Translations under genes and position numbers: made by a program
The notes under the pieces: generated by a model
What the model was told of the DNA's origin: nothing
Database searches by the model: none
Seen by the model: only the letters and a program-made list of their open reading frames with translations
In this document: positions 43,135 to 56,100 of the stretch, piece after piece
Layout: each line of letters begins with the position of its first letter
How positions within the stretch are numbered: the stretch's first letter is position 1
Source: Engraulis encrasicolus
Lineage: Eukaryota > Chordata > Actinopteri > Clupeiformes > Engraulidae
Reading direction: 5' to 3'
Assembly: GCF_034702125.1 (NCBI RefSeq)
Contig: NC_085868.1
Coordinates: forward strand, 41,470,859 to 41,534,858
DNA: 64,000 nt

Positions 43135-46100
43135 CTTGGCACACTTCTTATTAGCAATTGTAGTGTTCATCAATGTAGATTCTCATCACTGATAAACTCA
43201 ACCAGGATTGCATTGGTAAAATCTTTTATTTTGATATTTAGAACTTAAACATTCAACACAACAAACAGTCAAATGCTACATTTGTGCATCATTGTAAAAC
43301 TTGAACCATGAAACTCAAAAATCAAAATATTACAGAAATGTAAGAACAGTGTTAACCATGTCACCGTATGTGGTAGTTTTCCATCATCTGACACTGAGCA
43401 ACAATAAGATAACACAAGATAATAAAAAAATCACAATTTATTCTAAATACTTGTTTTTGTAAACAATCTGTAAGAAGATATGTAAGAACTCAAGAATTCT
43501 GAAGGAGATATTAAGCATTAGTAAATCTGGTGAATTTGATAACAAACATGACACGAAGTCAATGCCATACAATATAAAATCAATTTTAAGAACATACAAA
43601 GATGGCATATCAACTGTAAGAACATACAAACATGTCCAGGAATTTACTTTGATGGCACGTAAGTGCAGAGAGCTGCCATTATGTAAACAACTGTTCATGA
43701 ATGTGCAGAAGAAACTGAACTTTTCTAAACCTTGTACCTAGTTATAAATGCTTGGTGCTTCATTCTCGTCAACCATTTATAAACCAACATGTTCATTTAC
43801 ATGCATATGGTTTTTCATTTACTTATTTGGGTGCTTTCAGTTCTGAAATTTACAAGGGTGATTCATAGGTGTCAGATGATTTGAGAACTTGCTCATTTTT
43901 TGCCATTATCTAGTTAACAAAATGTTTGGCTTGATCGTCAGGCTAAGAAAAAAAAACATAATGGGACGAAAAACAGTGTTGAGCTTTGTGACAAATTAAA
44001 ATGAAATAATTGCATTATATGACCTGAATGGCAACATATTAGCTCTATAGGATATTTAATAATTATACTGGGCTCAGGCTCACGTCTACAATACTAGAGT
44101 CAATTTCTTTTAAATCTTTTTTTCTCGTTCAGCCCAAAATGATTTGTACTGACACCAAACTAAGACTTGTTGATAGTGATGCCAGCGGATTTTGCTTGCG
44201 TTCAGTTAAAAAAACAAAAAAAACAACAACAACCTTTACTCAGTTAACAAAATACTATAATAAGAATGCAGCGTTCCTTCATTTTATATAAAAGATATAT
44301 ACCCTGTGCGTGGCATTAAGTTCTAACTTTTAGGTGGAAATGTTAACACACTGCTGAGGCTTCTTTTTGAAATACGTAATAAGCATTAAACTACAACAGC
44401 ATACGTAGGCATCGTACAAATTCTACTTTAAGATTTCACTGTACTATACCTTAAGACATTGCTGAAAGTGGTTATTCAGAAAGGATTAGTACTTCACATT
44501 TGACAGCATTACAAAAAAAAACCCCAAAAAACTGTTTTTTTAAGTCACAGGTCAATTTCTACAAAAGAGAAGATCACTGGTTGTTCACATTGGAAGAAGA
44601 GACCTCTGGGAATCTACCTATGACGCAGTGTTAAAAAATGTATGTCTCAGAAAAATATCCAAAATATGTTGGCAAAATACACATCTTAAGATCTCACACT
44701 GCAGAGGGACTGTGATGGTCTGAAGAATTTCACACAAACACACTGAAAACTTTCACATAAAAAATATGACTGTACTTGACTGTAGAATGACTACAGTAAT
44801 TAAAAAAAAGAAAAGAAACCCAGTGTTCAATGTAAAGTTTTTTGATGGCTTTAGCCATCTCAGTGCAAATGTCAGTGTCTGCTTAAAGGACAAGTGCACT
44901 ATTTTGAACGTTACGCTCCTTTTCTGAGTTGTCTGCAATGTTTTAGATTCCCCCTCATCGTTTTCTAGATGTTTGCTGATGACTCCGTTATTTGGCCAAT
45001 TTGGATTTTCTCTGAATCGGCTTTAGAAGGGCTGTCTATGGGCAAGTCCATATCTGTTCTAAAAACACCCTAAACATTTGTTTTCAAAAGTATTCAAGTA
45101 GTTAAAAATAACTCTTCTGCCATATTTGTTATTTTGTTTCATGTTTCGCCAGAAGAATTGTTATGGAACACCAGTGAACAACCCTAAACACTTGGTGAGA
45201 TGCACACTCGTGAAAACAAATGTTTAGGGTGGTTTTGAGAACAAATGCGGACATGCCCATTCGGCGGCCATTCTTAAGGTGGTTGAGACAAAATCCAAAT
45301 TAGCCAAATCATAGAAAAAAATGATGAGGGGGGAATCTAAAACATTACAACTCAGAAAAGTATAAATATATAAGTATAAAAATATTGCACTTGTCCTGTA
45401 GGATTGTCACCAGAGGAGACCCCAAGAGCTACAGACAGTTGGAGATTAAGTTCAGCTTCCATTCCTCAGCTGATTTCTTGATCACTTATTAGGTGATTGA
45501 CGGTATGGTTTTATTATCTGTAACGGCTTGATCTTGAGGTGACCCCTGGCTGATAGCTTAAGTTTTACGAGACGAGAGGCAGCAGTGACAGTAGTGACAG
45601 AGCTTGAGATGGCGTTCAGTGCTTTAATTCCTGAGGTGCCACGTGCTGTGTGCTGAGGTAATCACTTGATATGTTGTACTGTAGTACCGGCAGATCAAGC
45701 CAGACGCACTGTAGCAGTGGCAAACGTCTCAGAGAAGTGAGGCAGTATCATATAAGCATGATATGTTAAGTGAAACCACATGACTAGAGACTGGGTTGTT
45801 AAGGCAATGCTGAGTGGTGCACCACCACCACCTAGTGGTGGACCTGGGAGTTACAAGGCTACACAGAACATAAGGCAGAGCTGATGGAGGTTGAGCAGTT
45901 GTATAAAGAAGTAGATAAACTCTTGCAGATGTAATTACAACACTCGCAGTATGATATTGCAAAGTTAAAACCATGTAGTATCATACCACTCGTGTTGTAA
46001 TTACACTGGTAAGAGTACTTCTACTTCTACTTTATACAACTCTGGAGCTGAGTCTCGTTTGAGAAGTACAGAGTAGGTGGGATGCATCAGGAGGACATCA

Positions 46101-46490
46101 TGTGACCCAGCTGTTTAGTATGAGGACGGCGAATGCAGCGAGCCAGCTGACTTGATGCGTATAACCTGCTGGTGGCTGGCAGAGGGAGGGTCCTGCTGGA
46201 TTGGACGGTACACAGGGCAACAGTGATGTGATGTGTCATCATGTCATACAGCTGATTAGATTGTCTCATGTGGAGGTGAAGTGGGAGAGAGCAGGTAGGA
46301 GTAGAGGGTTGCTATAGCAACAACAGGGGTTACTACAGTAGGGGGAGGGAGGAGGAGGAGGAGAGGAGGCGTTCTGGAGGAGGAGGAGGAGAGGAGGCGT
46401 TCTGGAGGAGGAAGGGCCACAGGACCTGGGAGCTGGTCAGGTGATGGGAGAGGGGGGCTGGTCCTGGCCATAGGAGGAGCAAGCGAACTG
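43135..46490. other. AT-rich region between mob4 and boll
   Basis: Convergent 3' ends. 43200-44880 is AT-rich with no gene and no repeat I recognise. TTTATT at 43227-43232 would be a - strand polyadenylation signal, but it is 4 kb from the boll stop. A foldback F2 copy is at 44883-45400; 45400-46300 shows nothing recognisable. Confidence 0.5.
44883..45400. mobile_element. foldback element, family F2, copy 2
   Basis: Starts TTAAAGGACAAGTGCACTAT and ends ATATTGCACTTGTCCTG. TGCAATGTTTTAGATTCCCC and GTTATTTGGCCAATTTGGAT are shared with 23591-24248. Confidence 0.85.
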
Positions 46491-46499
46491 ATGTGGATG

Positions 46500-47060
46500 G
46501 GCCAGACGAGGACAGAGGTCTTCTGGAGGAGGAGGGAGGACAGAGAGGAGGTCTTCTGGAGGAGGAGGGAGGACAGAGAGGAGGTCTTCTTCAGGAGGAG
46601 GACAGAGAGGAGGTCTTCTGGAGGAGGGAGGACAGAGAGGAGGTCTTCTGGAGGAGGAGGGAGGACAGAGAGGAGGTCTTCTTCAGGAGGAGGACAGAGA
46701 GGAGGTCTTCTGGAGGAGGAGGACAGAGAGGAGGTCTTCTGGAGGAGGGAGGACAGAGAGGAGGTCTTCTGGAGGAGGGAGGACAGAGAGGAGGTCTTCT
46801 GGAGGAGGAGGACAGAGAGGAGGTCTTCTGGAGGAGGAGGACAGAGAGGAGGTCTTCTGGAGGAGGAGGGAGGACAGAGAGGAGGTCTTCTGGAGGAGGG
46901 AGGACAGAGAGGAGGTCTTCTTCAGGAGGAGGACAGAGAGGAGGTCTTCTGGAGGAGGAGGACAGAGAGGAGGTCTTCTGGAGGAGGGAGGACAGAGGAG
47001 GTCTTCTTCAGGAGGAGGACAGAGAGGAGGTCTTCTGGAGGAGGAGGAGCAGGAGAGAGG
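46500..47060. repeat. purine-rich minisatellite after the boll stop
   Basis: Sixteen or so units of about 27-39 bp built from GGACAGAGAGGAGGTCTTCT and GGAGGAGG, differing by small 3-6 bp steps, with a TTCAGGAGGAGG variant in several. It starts about 150 bp beyond the boll stop, so it probably lies in the boll 3' UTR, read as a pyrimidine strand. The long + strand open frames here are repeat artefacts. Confidence 0.92.
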
Positions 47061-47203
47061 AGATGTGATGGAGGAGGTCTTTTTGGGTTCTTTTTCAGTT
47101 TTATGCCAGCAGGAAGAGTTAGCAGTCAGCAGGAGGTTGAGTCAGCAGGAGGTGCGTGTAGGAGGAGGTCAGGCAGTGGAGGTCCTGTGTGTGTGTGGTG
47201 TGT

Positions 47204-48935
47204 TCATTGCAGCTCGGTGGTGGTGTGCGGAGCAGGATACTCGGCCGTCTCTGTGTGGGCGTGGCCATTATGGAGGTGATGGGCGTTGTTATAGCGACCA
47301 CACCGATTCCTCAGTGAGGGAGACAAGCCGCGCCGGCCCGAGTAGAACTTGGAGTGCTCCTGCATCACAAGAACCAACCAATCAATCAATCAACTAATCC
47401 AATACAACATGTATTTATATAGCGCAGTATCAGAACTATTAAGTTGACTCAAAGCGCTTTCAAAATACACAAACACATAGGCCAACACACATGTATTCCC
47501 ACACCTATCACAAGAGCCAACCATTCAACCATTCAACCAACAAACATTCCTCTGGTGTATACATAGGTTTCACGTTTACAAACTTTCGTGTTGTGGAGGG
47601 GCAAGATGCTAAGCAGCCAACCACGTGAGCTCATTTTTTGACCGACAGCAATTTCCAACAATCAGAGGTTTAAGAATGCGCAGCCAGGTATGTTTACAAA
47701 TGTGCAACCCATGTATATGCATCATTTGTCAGGTCTATAACGCTTATTTCTTCTGATGTATTTAGAGATGTACAGGATCCAAGATCCAGTTCCGGATCCG
47801 GCAGGATAATAGGGTTTTTCAGACTATCCGGATCCGGCAGGATCTTAAGCAGTGGATCCGGTATCCGGCAGTTACCTAAAAATCAGGATCTGGGGCATCT
47901 CTACTTTTTACGTAGCCTAGGCTTTTCAGTCAGTCTTTCACAGTCCCAATCGCTGCATGGAGTGAAAGCCCTTTGGAAGCGGCCGTTGAAAGCAGTGTGG
48001 CAGTAAGCCAATGAGTCTTAAAAATAGTTTGCGCCAACGTAATAAAAAGGGCCCACGTGTGCGAGTTGGCTATGTGTTTCAACCCTTTTGTAGGATCCGG
48101 TTTCCGGATCCGGCAGGATCTTAAGCAGTGGATCCGGTATCCGGCAGGATCCTAAAAATCAGGATCCGGTGCATCTCTAATCATTTGTCAGGTCTATAAC
48201 GCTTATTTCTTCTGATGTATAATGCTTATATTTGGTAACGTCTCATTCATATTACATTACATTACATTTAGCAGACGCCTTTGACCAAAGCGACTTACAA
48301 GGAGTAAATTCAAGCAAGTACAGAGTAAGGGGTCGAGTACAGAGTAGGGGGTATTATTATCAAACAACATACTGTAAACTGTGTGCACCCATTCATAATT
48401 TCTCATGTAGATACAGAATATGTACAAGTGCTGTGACCTCTGACCTTTATGGAATCTCTGTGCATCAAGATGGCAGCCGTGGCAGCGGGGGAGGGGAAGT
48501 AGAGATGCTGAAACGAGGCATGGACCATCACATCCATCTGGGCACGCTAAGAAGAGGAGAGGAGAGGAGAGGAGAGGAGAGGAGAGGAGAGGAGAGGAGA
48601 GGAAAGGGGAGGAGGGAAAAAGGGGAGGAGAGGAGAGAAAGAGATGAGAGGGAGGGGATGACAGGAGAGGAGAGGAAGTAGAGGAAAGGAGAGGAGAGGA
48701 AAGGAGAGGAGATTAGAGGACATGAGAGGGGTGGAGAGGAGAGGAGAGAGGACAGGGGATAGGGGAGGAGAGGAGAGGAGTGGAGAGGAGAGAAAGAGGA
48801 TATGAGAGGGGAGGAGAGGAGGGTAAAGGGGAGGAGGGGAGAGGAGAGAAAGAGAAGAGAGGAGAGAGGAGGAGGAGAGGAAGAGATGAGAGGGTGGGGA
48901 GGAGATACAGGTACCCCTGCCATGAGGAGCACAGC

Positions 48936-48985
<50 letters not shown>

Positions 48986-50049
48986 CACACACACACACAC
49001 ACGTACAGGTACCTCTGCCATGGCTGCATCGTGAAGGGGTGCTGTTGGTTGTCCACAGGCCACGTCTGTTACTGCCGCCACCTCCACGGGATGGTAGTGG
49101 TGGAGATCACCACTCTGCAGGTACACCACAGGACTGGAGGACACTGGAGGCTACGCACATGAAAGTAATATTGGCATGTTGAATTTTGCTGTAATTTCCC
49201 TTAAGACACCCCTGTTATAAATTAGCTGTTACCAGAACCATGACTAAGTCGTAATGTATTACTAAAGACCCTGTGTCATAGTGGTGTCATAGTGGTGTTG
49301 TACTATGGTAGTAAAGTATTTTTTTTAGTGAATATTACAACGTCCCAGTGGCGGGATGGTAGCCTGATTATCATCGACTTTCAAATCTCTTTGAGACTTG
49401 GTCTGACCAAGAGCATAACAATTAACGTTTCCTTAACTGCACGGTTGACCTGCCTCCCAGGGTTTGCCACTGGTTGACTAGTGTCAGACAAAGTGGATGG
49501 AGTTCCAGATTTTCCGGGAGATCAGAAACGATATTTGCCTTGCTCTTGGCCTGACTAGAAGCAACGCAGAGGGTGTTGCGTCACTAGGAAGGTGTGGCCT
49601 TTCTAGTGTTGTACTATGGTAGCAACGTTCTTTTCAGTGACTATTACCGCGCGAATAGACCAGGCGCGATGCGATTCAAGCGACAGAGTGCAGCAGCAAG
49701 CGATACGAGCGATTGAGGAGACTAGAGTATGTCCGTACAGGCAGAAGGCAAAGCATTCAAGCATTCCCATTGGCTGTGGTCACTGACCTCTATACAGTCA
49801 TTGGCTGTCGCGGCTTGTCGCCGAACCGCATCATAGAAAGTTGAAAAGATTTCAACTTCAAACTGTCACGCTCGTCTCGCAAATCGCTCTAGTCTCCAGA
49901 ATCGCTTTTGTTGTGCGACTCAATACAAAGTCAATTACTTCCGTCGCTCGCCTCGCTCAGATCGCCGCTGGTGTATTTCTGCTATTACAATGTTCCAGTG
50001 GCGGGATGGTGCCTGGTAAGGGGTGCCCTAGTGTGCAGTATAACCAGTG

Positions 50050-50097
<48 letters not shown>

Positions 50098-50650
50098 GTG
50101 CGTGTGTGTGTATGTGTGTGTGTGTTCAGAAGTATTATGGGCGGTTCACTAGACTAGTGTACAGTAGGGCTGCACGATTTTAAGAAAAAATTGATATTGC
50201 GATTTCTCTGACAGATATTGCGATTTCGATTTCCACCACGATTTTTTCCCTTTTTTAAAATCAAGTTTCAGTGCATGGGGCTCTGTTCTTATGCTCTCCA
50301 TCAGTTGGTCCAGTTAAAGTGAATGTCTTTTCTAGTGAGTGACCTGTTCACGGGCAGCATGGAGCTTTCTGATTGGTAACTGATACAGAGCCGTTCTATC
50401 AGAGCTATCTGTTGTTTTCCACACCACAAAGCAGGGGCAATAAGCAGAGCATACATAAGTGCAATTATTGACGAAAACAAAACATGGACCAGTTTAGGTG
50501 CACGATTTTTATGGCTTTGACGATCCCAAAATCGTTTTTTTTCAGTTCGATCTTTCAGCCCTAGAGTGCAGTATGACTACAGTGCTACCTGAGGAGGATG
50601 AGGAACCACGCCAGTCCACTGATGAGGAGTCACATACTGGCCCGCAGTCT

Positions 50651-50729
<79 letters not shown>

Positions 50730-51171
50730 CGCACACACACACACAGGCGCGCACACGCACACGCACGGCACACACACAGACACACGCACGCACAAACACA
50801 CGCACACGGGGGAATAATAAGTATGTCATTTACTAAAACAATATAAAAGCAACGCGACCAAAAACATAACCTTGGCGGAGGTAATAATAGATAATAATGT
50901 ATAAAACTAAAGTGATCATGGTAGTCACCTGGTAGTTGTTGTGGTAGTGTGCATGTTGAGGGTAGACTGAGGGGGCCGTCATGGCAGGAGATGCAGCAGA
51001 CACAGGATGAGACTGAGACAGACACACACACACACACAGACACCTAGTTGGAATAACATTACGATACAACATATTCCTCGTTCCGTTTCCTTTCAAAAGC
51101 AACATCTCATTGATTTAAAATGGCCACTGTGTGCATGTTATTCATGGTACTTTCAGTATACAGTATACACA

Positions 51172-51251
<80 letters not shown>

Positions 51252-52564
51252 TTGTGTGTGTGCGCGTGATACTCACGGGCCAGTGTGTGTGAGCGTGTGC
51301 ATCGGGCGTGTGAAAGTAGGCCACTCCGTTGTGATAGGTGTAGGGGTATCCAGTGGAGGTGGTTAAATAGTGAGTGTTGCAGGAGGGGGCTGGAGCCAGG
51401 GGGGCGCTAGGACCCTGCGACACCAGACCACCTAAGGAGAGAGAGAGAGAGAGAGGGTCAGGTACGCAAGCACATTACATTATAGTAGGCTCTTACTGCA
51501 GATGGGGTCGCCAGCGGGCCTATTGACTATTGGCTGAAAATACTCAACTACTTTATAATAACATCACTTTGACATTACATACAGAGAGCCTTAAAGGTAC
51601 ACTGTGCAGGAAATGGTCAAAAAAGGTACTGCAACTATGTTGCTCATTGAAACTGGGCTGCCTATTGCCAAATTTGATCTTTTCATGAAAGATTACTACT
51701 GGTAAGTAATAAACTAATATTTTCTAATATGGCCCAAGTACAGTCATTTTTGCAGCTAAAAATGTCTATTTCTTGAAATTCTAAATGGCGGACCATGGAG
51801 AAGTTCCCCCTCTTTTCACAGTCATAATGAATACTTAGAATTTGATGGTGGTGGTAAGCATTCATGAAAAAGGTAACATTTGTGAATGGGTAGCATGAAT
51901 TTAGGAAATAAACAACTAAAAATATTACACAGTGTACCTTTAAGTAACATATTAAGACAGCCATTACAATTTAGGTGACAGTAAGGTTATAACATAGGCT
52001 CTGTGCTGAGGGGTTAAGCTACATTCCCACACATTGGGGTAAATACAGAGTGAAGCAGTATACAAGTAAAGCAGAGCAAAACAACTGCAGTAAGAAACTA
52101 ATTAGCAATGAACACACACACACACACACACAAACAGGTGGGAAGACATTTCCTGAAAGATGTCGAGCTGCGTCCTACATGCACCAAAAGGTATATAGGG
52201 ATATTTGGTTTTCAGGTGAAATGTCAGGATGACCCTAAAAAAAGCCTCAAGCCTCATCACAAGCAAGCACTGTCACAGTAGCTGATACTTTTACACTAAT
52301 TCACTCTCAACTAATTCAATTCAATAATTTTGCTGTTTTGTGACAACTGTGCGTGTGCATATGTACTGTACATTGTGTATTTCTCTCAGTGAAGGAAAAA
52401 AATATCAGAACAACCAGTAGAGCACAGCATAGTATCGTGTAGTTGTGAGTGAGTGTGCGGACGTGAGATTCTTACACAGCATTCCTGTATGCTGCCTGCG
52501 GATCGCCTGGCCAATGTTGAGCGTCTTATCCCTTATAGACAACCGACCCGCCTGCAGAGAGAGA

Positions 52565-52618
<54 letters not shown>

Positions 52619-53077
52619 GAGAACAGACAAGGATATAGATGTTAGAGACAGATAAAGACAGAGAGAAAGGGGGGGGGGCATATGTGAGAATAAGACTGAC
52701 GGAGGAAGACATATTTTGGAGGGTACTTTAGGGTGCAGTAGGGTACAGGTAGTGTTATGGAGGGGGCAACAACTTAGACATGCACTCAAGGCACTAACCC
52801 TCTGTGGTGTACTATGTAACCCACACCGTGATAACTACCCCGGCGTGGACGCACCACTATCCCATCCCCCCTCACTCTCCCTCCTCCTCCCACCCCCACT
52901 GGAGTAACTGGCCAGCCAGGCTAGCAGGCTAACAGCTCCCAGGCATTGGGCAGAAATAGCTGTGTAAATACACAACTATGCTAACAGGCACGGAAGAGAC
53001 CCAATGTGTGTTGAGATATCAAGAGAATTTACAAAGTGGAATATCTATCACAGAAGTGGTCGGATGGGACTCTCGAT

Positions 53078-53113
<36 letters not shown>

Positions 53114-56100
53114 TTAATAATAATAATAATAATTGTATTTGTATAGCACTACATCATACAAGGCATTCAACTCAAAGTGCTTAACAAATGGGAAAAAAAC
53201 ATCATTGTTAGAGATGGATTTAAAAGGAGAGGTAGAGAGGAGAGGCAGAAATAGCAAATCTAAATGTATCTTCAATTTACTTCATGATCTCTCTATACTC
53301 TTTTTTTGTTTGTTTATTACAAACATATTACTTATTACAAACATTGTGACACAGCACTCCACAGCAGACAAGTGTTCACTGCACACAACGAAATTGCATG
53401 TATGCCTCACCTGTGCAAGGGGGCAGCTGCCAAAGGCGCCCATAAGGGAGCAGAGCAGCGGGACAGTACCATGATCAGTCATGAAGGAGGATGGGGGAGA
53501 GCACTGTTTAATTACTCCCCCCACCAACCTTTGGGCTACAAGTCTGACGCCCTAACTGCTTACACATGACTGCCTGTGTTTTTTTCTTTTTCTTTCTTTC
53601 AGAATTTTAAAATGGCATTCTTCTTCAGCTATTTCTATCACATGAGTGGTCAGATAGAATTAATTATCTTAATTTATCTTAAATTTACTTCATACTCTCC
53701 ATACTGTTTTTATGATCCTATATGTTCATATGTTCATTATAAACTTACTGCACGGCATAATTAAGTATTTTGAACTTTTGAAGCATCAGATGGGACTATT
53801 TATTTACACTTACTTCATGAAGTATCTTGTGGGCATCCTCTTGAGTTTCAAATGTGACAAAGCCATATCTAAACAGTCAGCAAAATAACATAAGTTACAC
53901 AAAAAAAGAATGTGTGCATTATGCAAAGCAAAAGACTACAATAAAAAAACGACACGTAATAATTACATCATACGTAATTATAGAAATTATGTTGTACATA
54001 ATTATGACATGATTATACCCTTTGGATACGCCGGCTCGGTCAATGACGATTTTGACTTCCTTAACGACCCCGTAGTGGGAGAAAAACCGCCTCAGGTCGC
54101 CTTCGTTTGTCTGCAGGTTAAGGAGCAGACACAACAAGCACTCTCACACGTAAACAAAAACAACAAAAATATTTACAAACAACACTTACTGGTCCAGTGC
54201 ACCTGTTCCACACACAGAGAAATAAGGCAAGGCATGGCAAGTTTATTTATATAGCGCATTTCATACACAGGTGCAACTCAATGTGCTTCACAAAGTTAAC
54301 AAATGTAAAAGAAAGGAAACAGGGAAAAAAGAAGGAAATAAATTAGAGTCAAAAAACATTTAAAACATTAAGATAAAACATAAGGTGAAAATAATAATAA
54401 AATTAAAAATAAAATAAACATAAAAATAAAAATAATAAAAAAAATAAGAATGATATGTAATTTAAGCAAAAGGAAGGCATCTGAGAACAGCTTTGTCTTG
54501 AGTCTAGATTTAAAGCTATCAATCAGGGTATATACAGCAATCTTGAAGTCAAATTTACTACCATTTAATACCCTTTTTCACTACCTTTAGATTTTTTTTA
54601 CAACCATCACGACATTCCGATTCCAGTATTAACAAGACATCTTTTGTAATTTCTACCTTCTAAACATTACATTACACTTTCGTGTTTTGCAAAAAGACGC
54701 CCGAAAGGGAGCAGTGCGATTCCAGAGTGCTGTTTAAAAGTCTGCTATGAACTAAGTCAGGTAGCTACTGTTGCGCGAATCACTGGTGTTTTGAAAAAAC
54801 TGTGATAAACAGTGAATAAACAAAGATTTTTAAAATCAAAATGGTGCAACTAAAAAAAATAATACCTCGTTTTTCAAAAATTAATACTTTTTGAGCAAAT
54901 TTACGACTTTTAAGGCCATTAAATTTTGACTTTTCAATTTATCACCTTTTAATACTTTTTAAAACCCTGCATACACCCTGTAAATAGTGGGTAGGGCTGT
55001 AACGATATTGTATCGAACCGAGAAATCGCGATACTCAGAGTCACTATACTGTATCGCGATACCAGGAGGCAGTATCGTGATACACTCTTTTAATGTTTTG
55101 TTACCCATCAACCCAGAAAACAACATGATATGAAGTGATAGTACTTCCAAGCATCATCATAATCATATAGAAACTTTTTAAAATGATCAGTAGCCTCTTG
55201 TAACCTATTCTATGCTTATCAGATATTGTTGGCAAATTAGAAATCGTGGGGTTTATCGAACCGTAGGTCATGAATCGTGATACAAATCGAATCATGAGTT
55301 GAGTGTATCGTTACACCTCTAATAGTGGGTGCATTTTTTACGTCATCTGGAGGCTGGTTCCAAAGCTTTGAAGCATAGAAGCTAAAGGCTGCCTCTCCAC
55401 ACTTTGTTTTGACTTTTGGAATCACCAGCAAATTCTTCTCCGTTGACCTTAGTGACCTGGTTGGTGCATACAGCTGAAACATATCCAGTAGATATGTGGG
55501 TCCAATTCCATTTAAAGATTTAATCACAAGTAGCATTGCCTTAAAATCAATTCTGTAGCTTACTGGGAGCCAATGCAGCGATCTTAAAATTGGAGTAATG
55601 TGGTCGAACTTCCTTGTTTTTGTAAGAACCCTTGCTGCTGCATTTTGTACAAGTTGAAGCTGTTTAATGGTCTTTTTGGGGAGGCCAGTAAAAAGACTGT
55701 TACAGTAATCAACCTTACTAGAAATGAAGGCATGTATTAGCTTCTCCAGATCATGTTTAGACATAAGGCCCCTACATTTAGAGACGTTTTTTTATGTGAT
55801 AAAATGCAGACTTAGTAATAGCTTTCATGTGACTGTTGAAGTTTAGGTCACTGTCAATGAGGACCCCAAGATTTTTAACTGTATCCCTTGCTTTCAGTCC
55901 CTTCGTTTCAAGGATAGTAGCAATCTTTTATCTCTCCTCTCTTTTCCCAAATATAATTACTTCAGTTTTATCTGTGTTCAGCTGGAGGAAATTGTGAGAC
56001 ACCCATTTGTTAATTTGGTCCATGCAATGATAGAGTGATTCAAGGGAGGTGTAGTCATTGGGGGACATAGATAAGCAGAGTTGGGTATCATCCGCATAGC

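Noticed and set aside
46491..47279. 262-codon + strand open frame rich in RREDREEVFWRR
   Set aside because: It is the minisatellite read in frame; two other frames are also open over much of it, and it overlaps the boll 3' end on the other strand.
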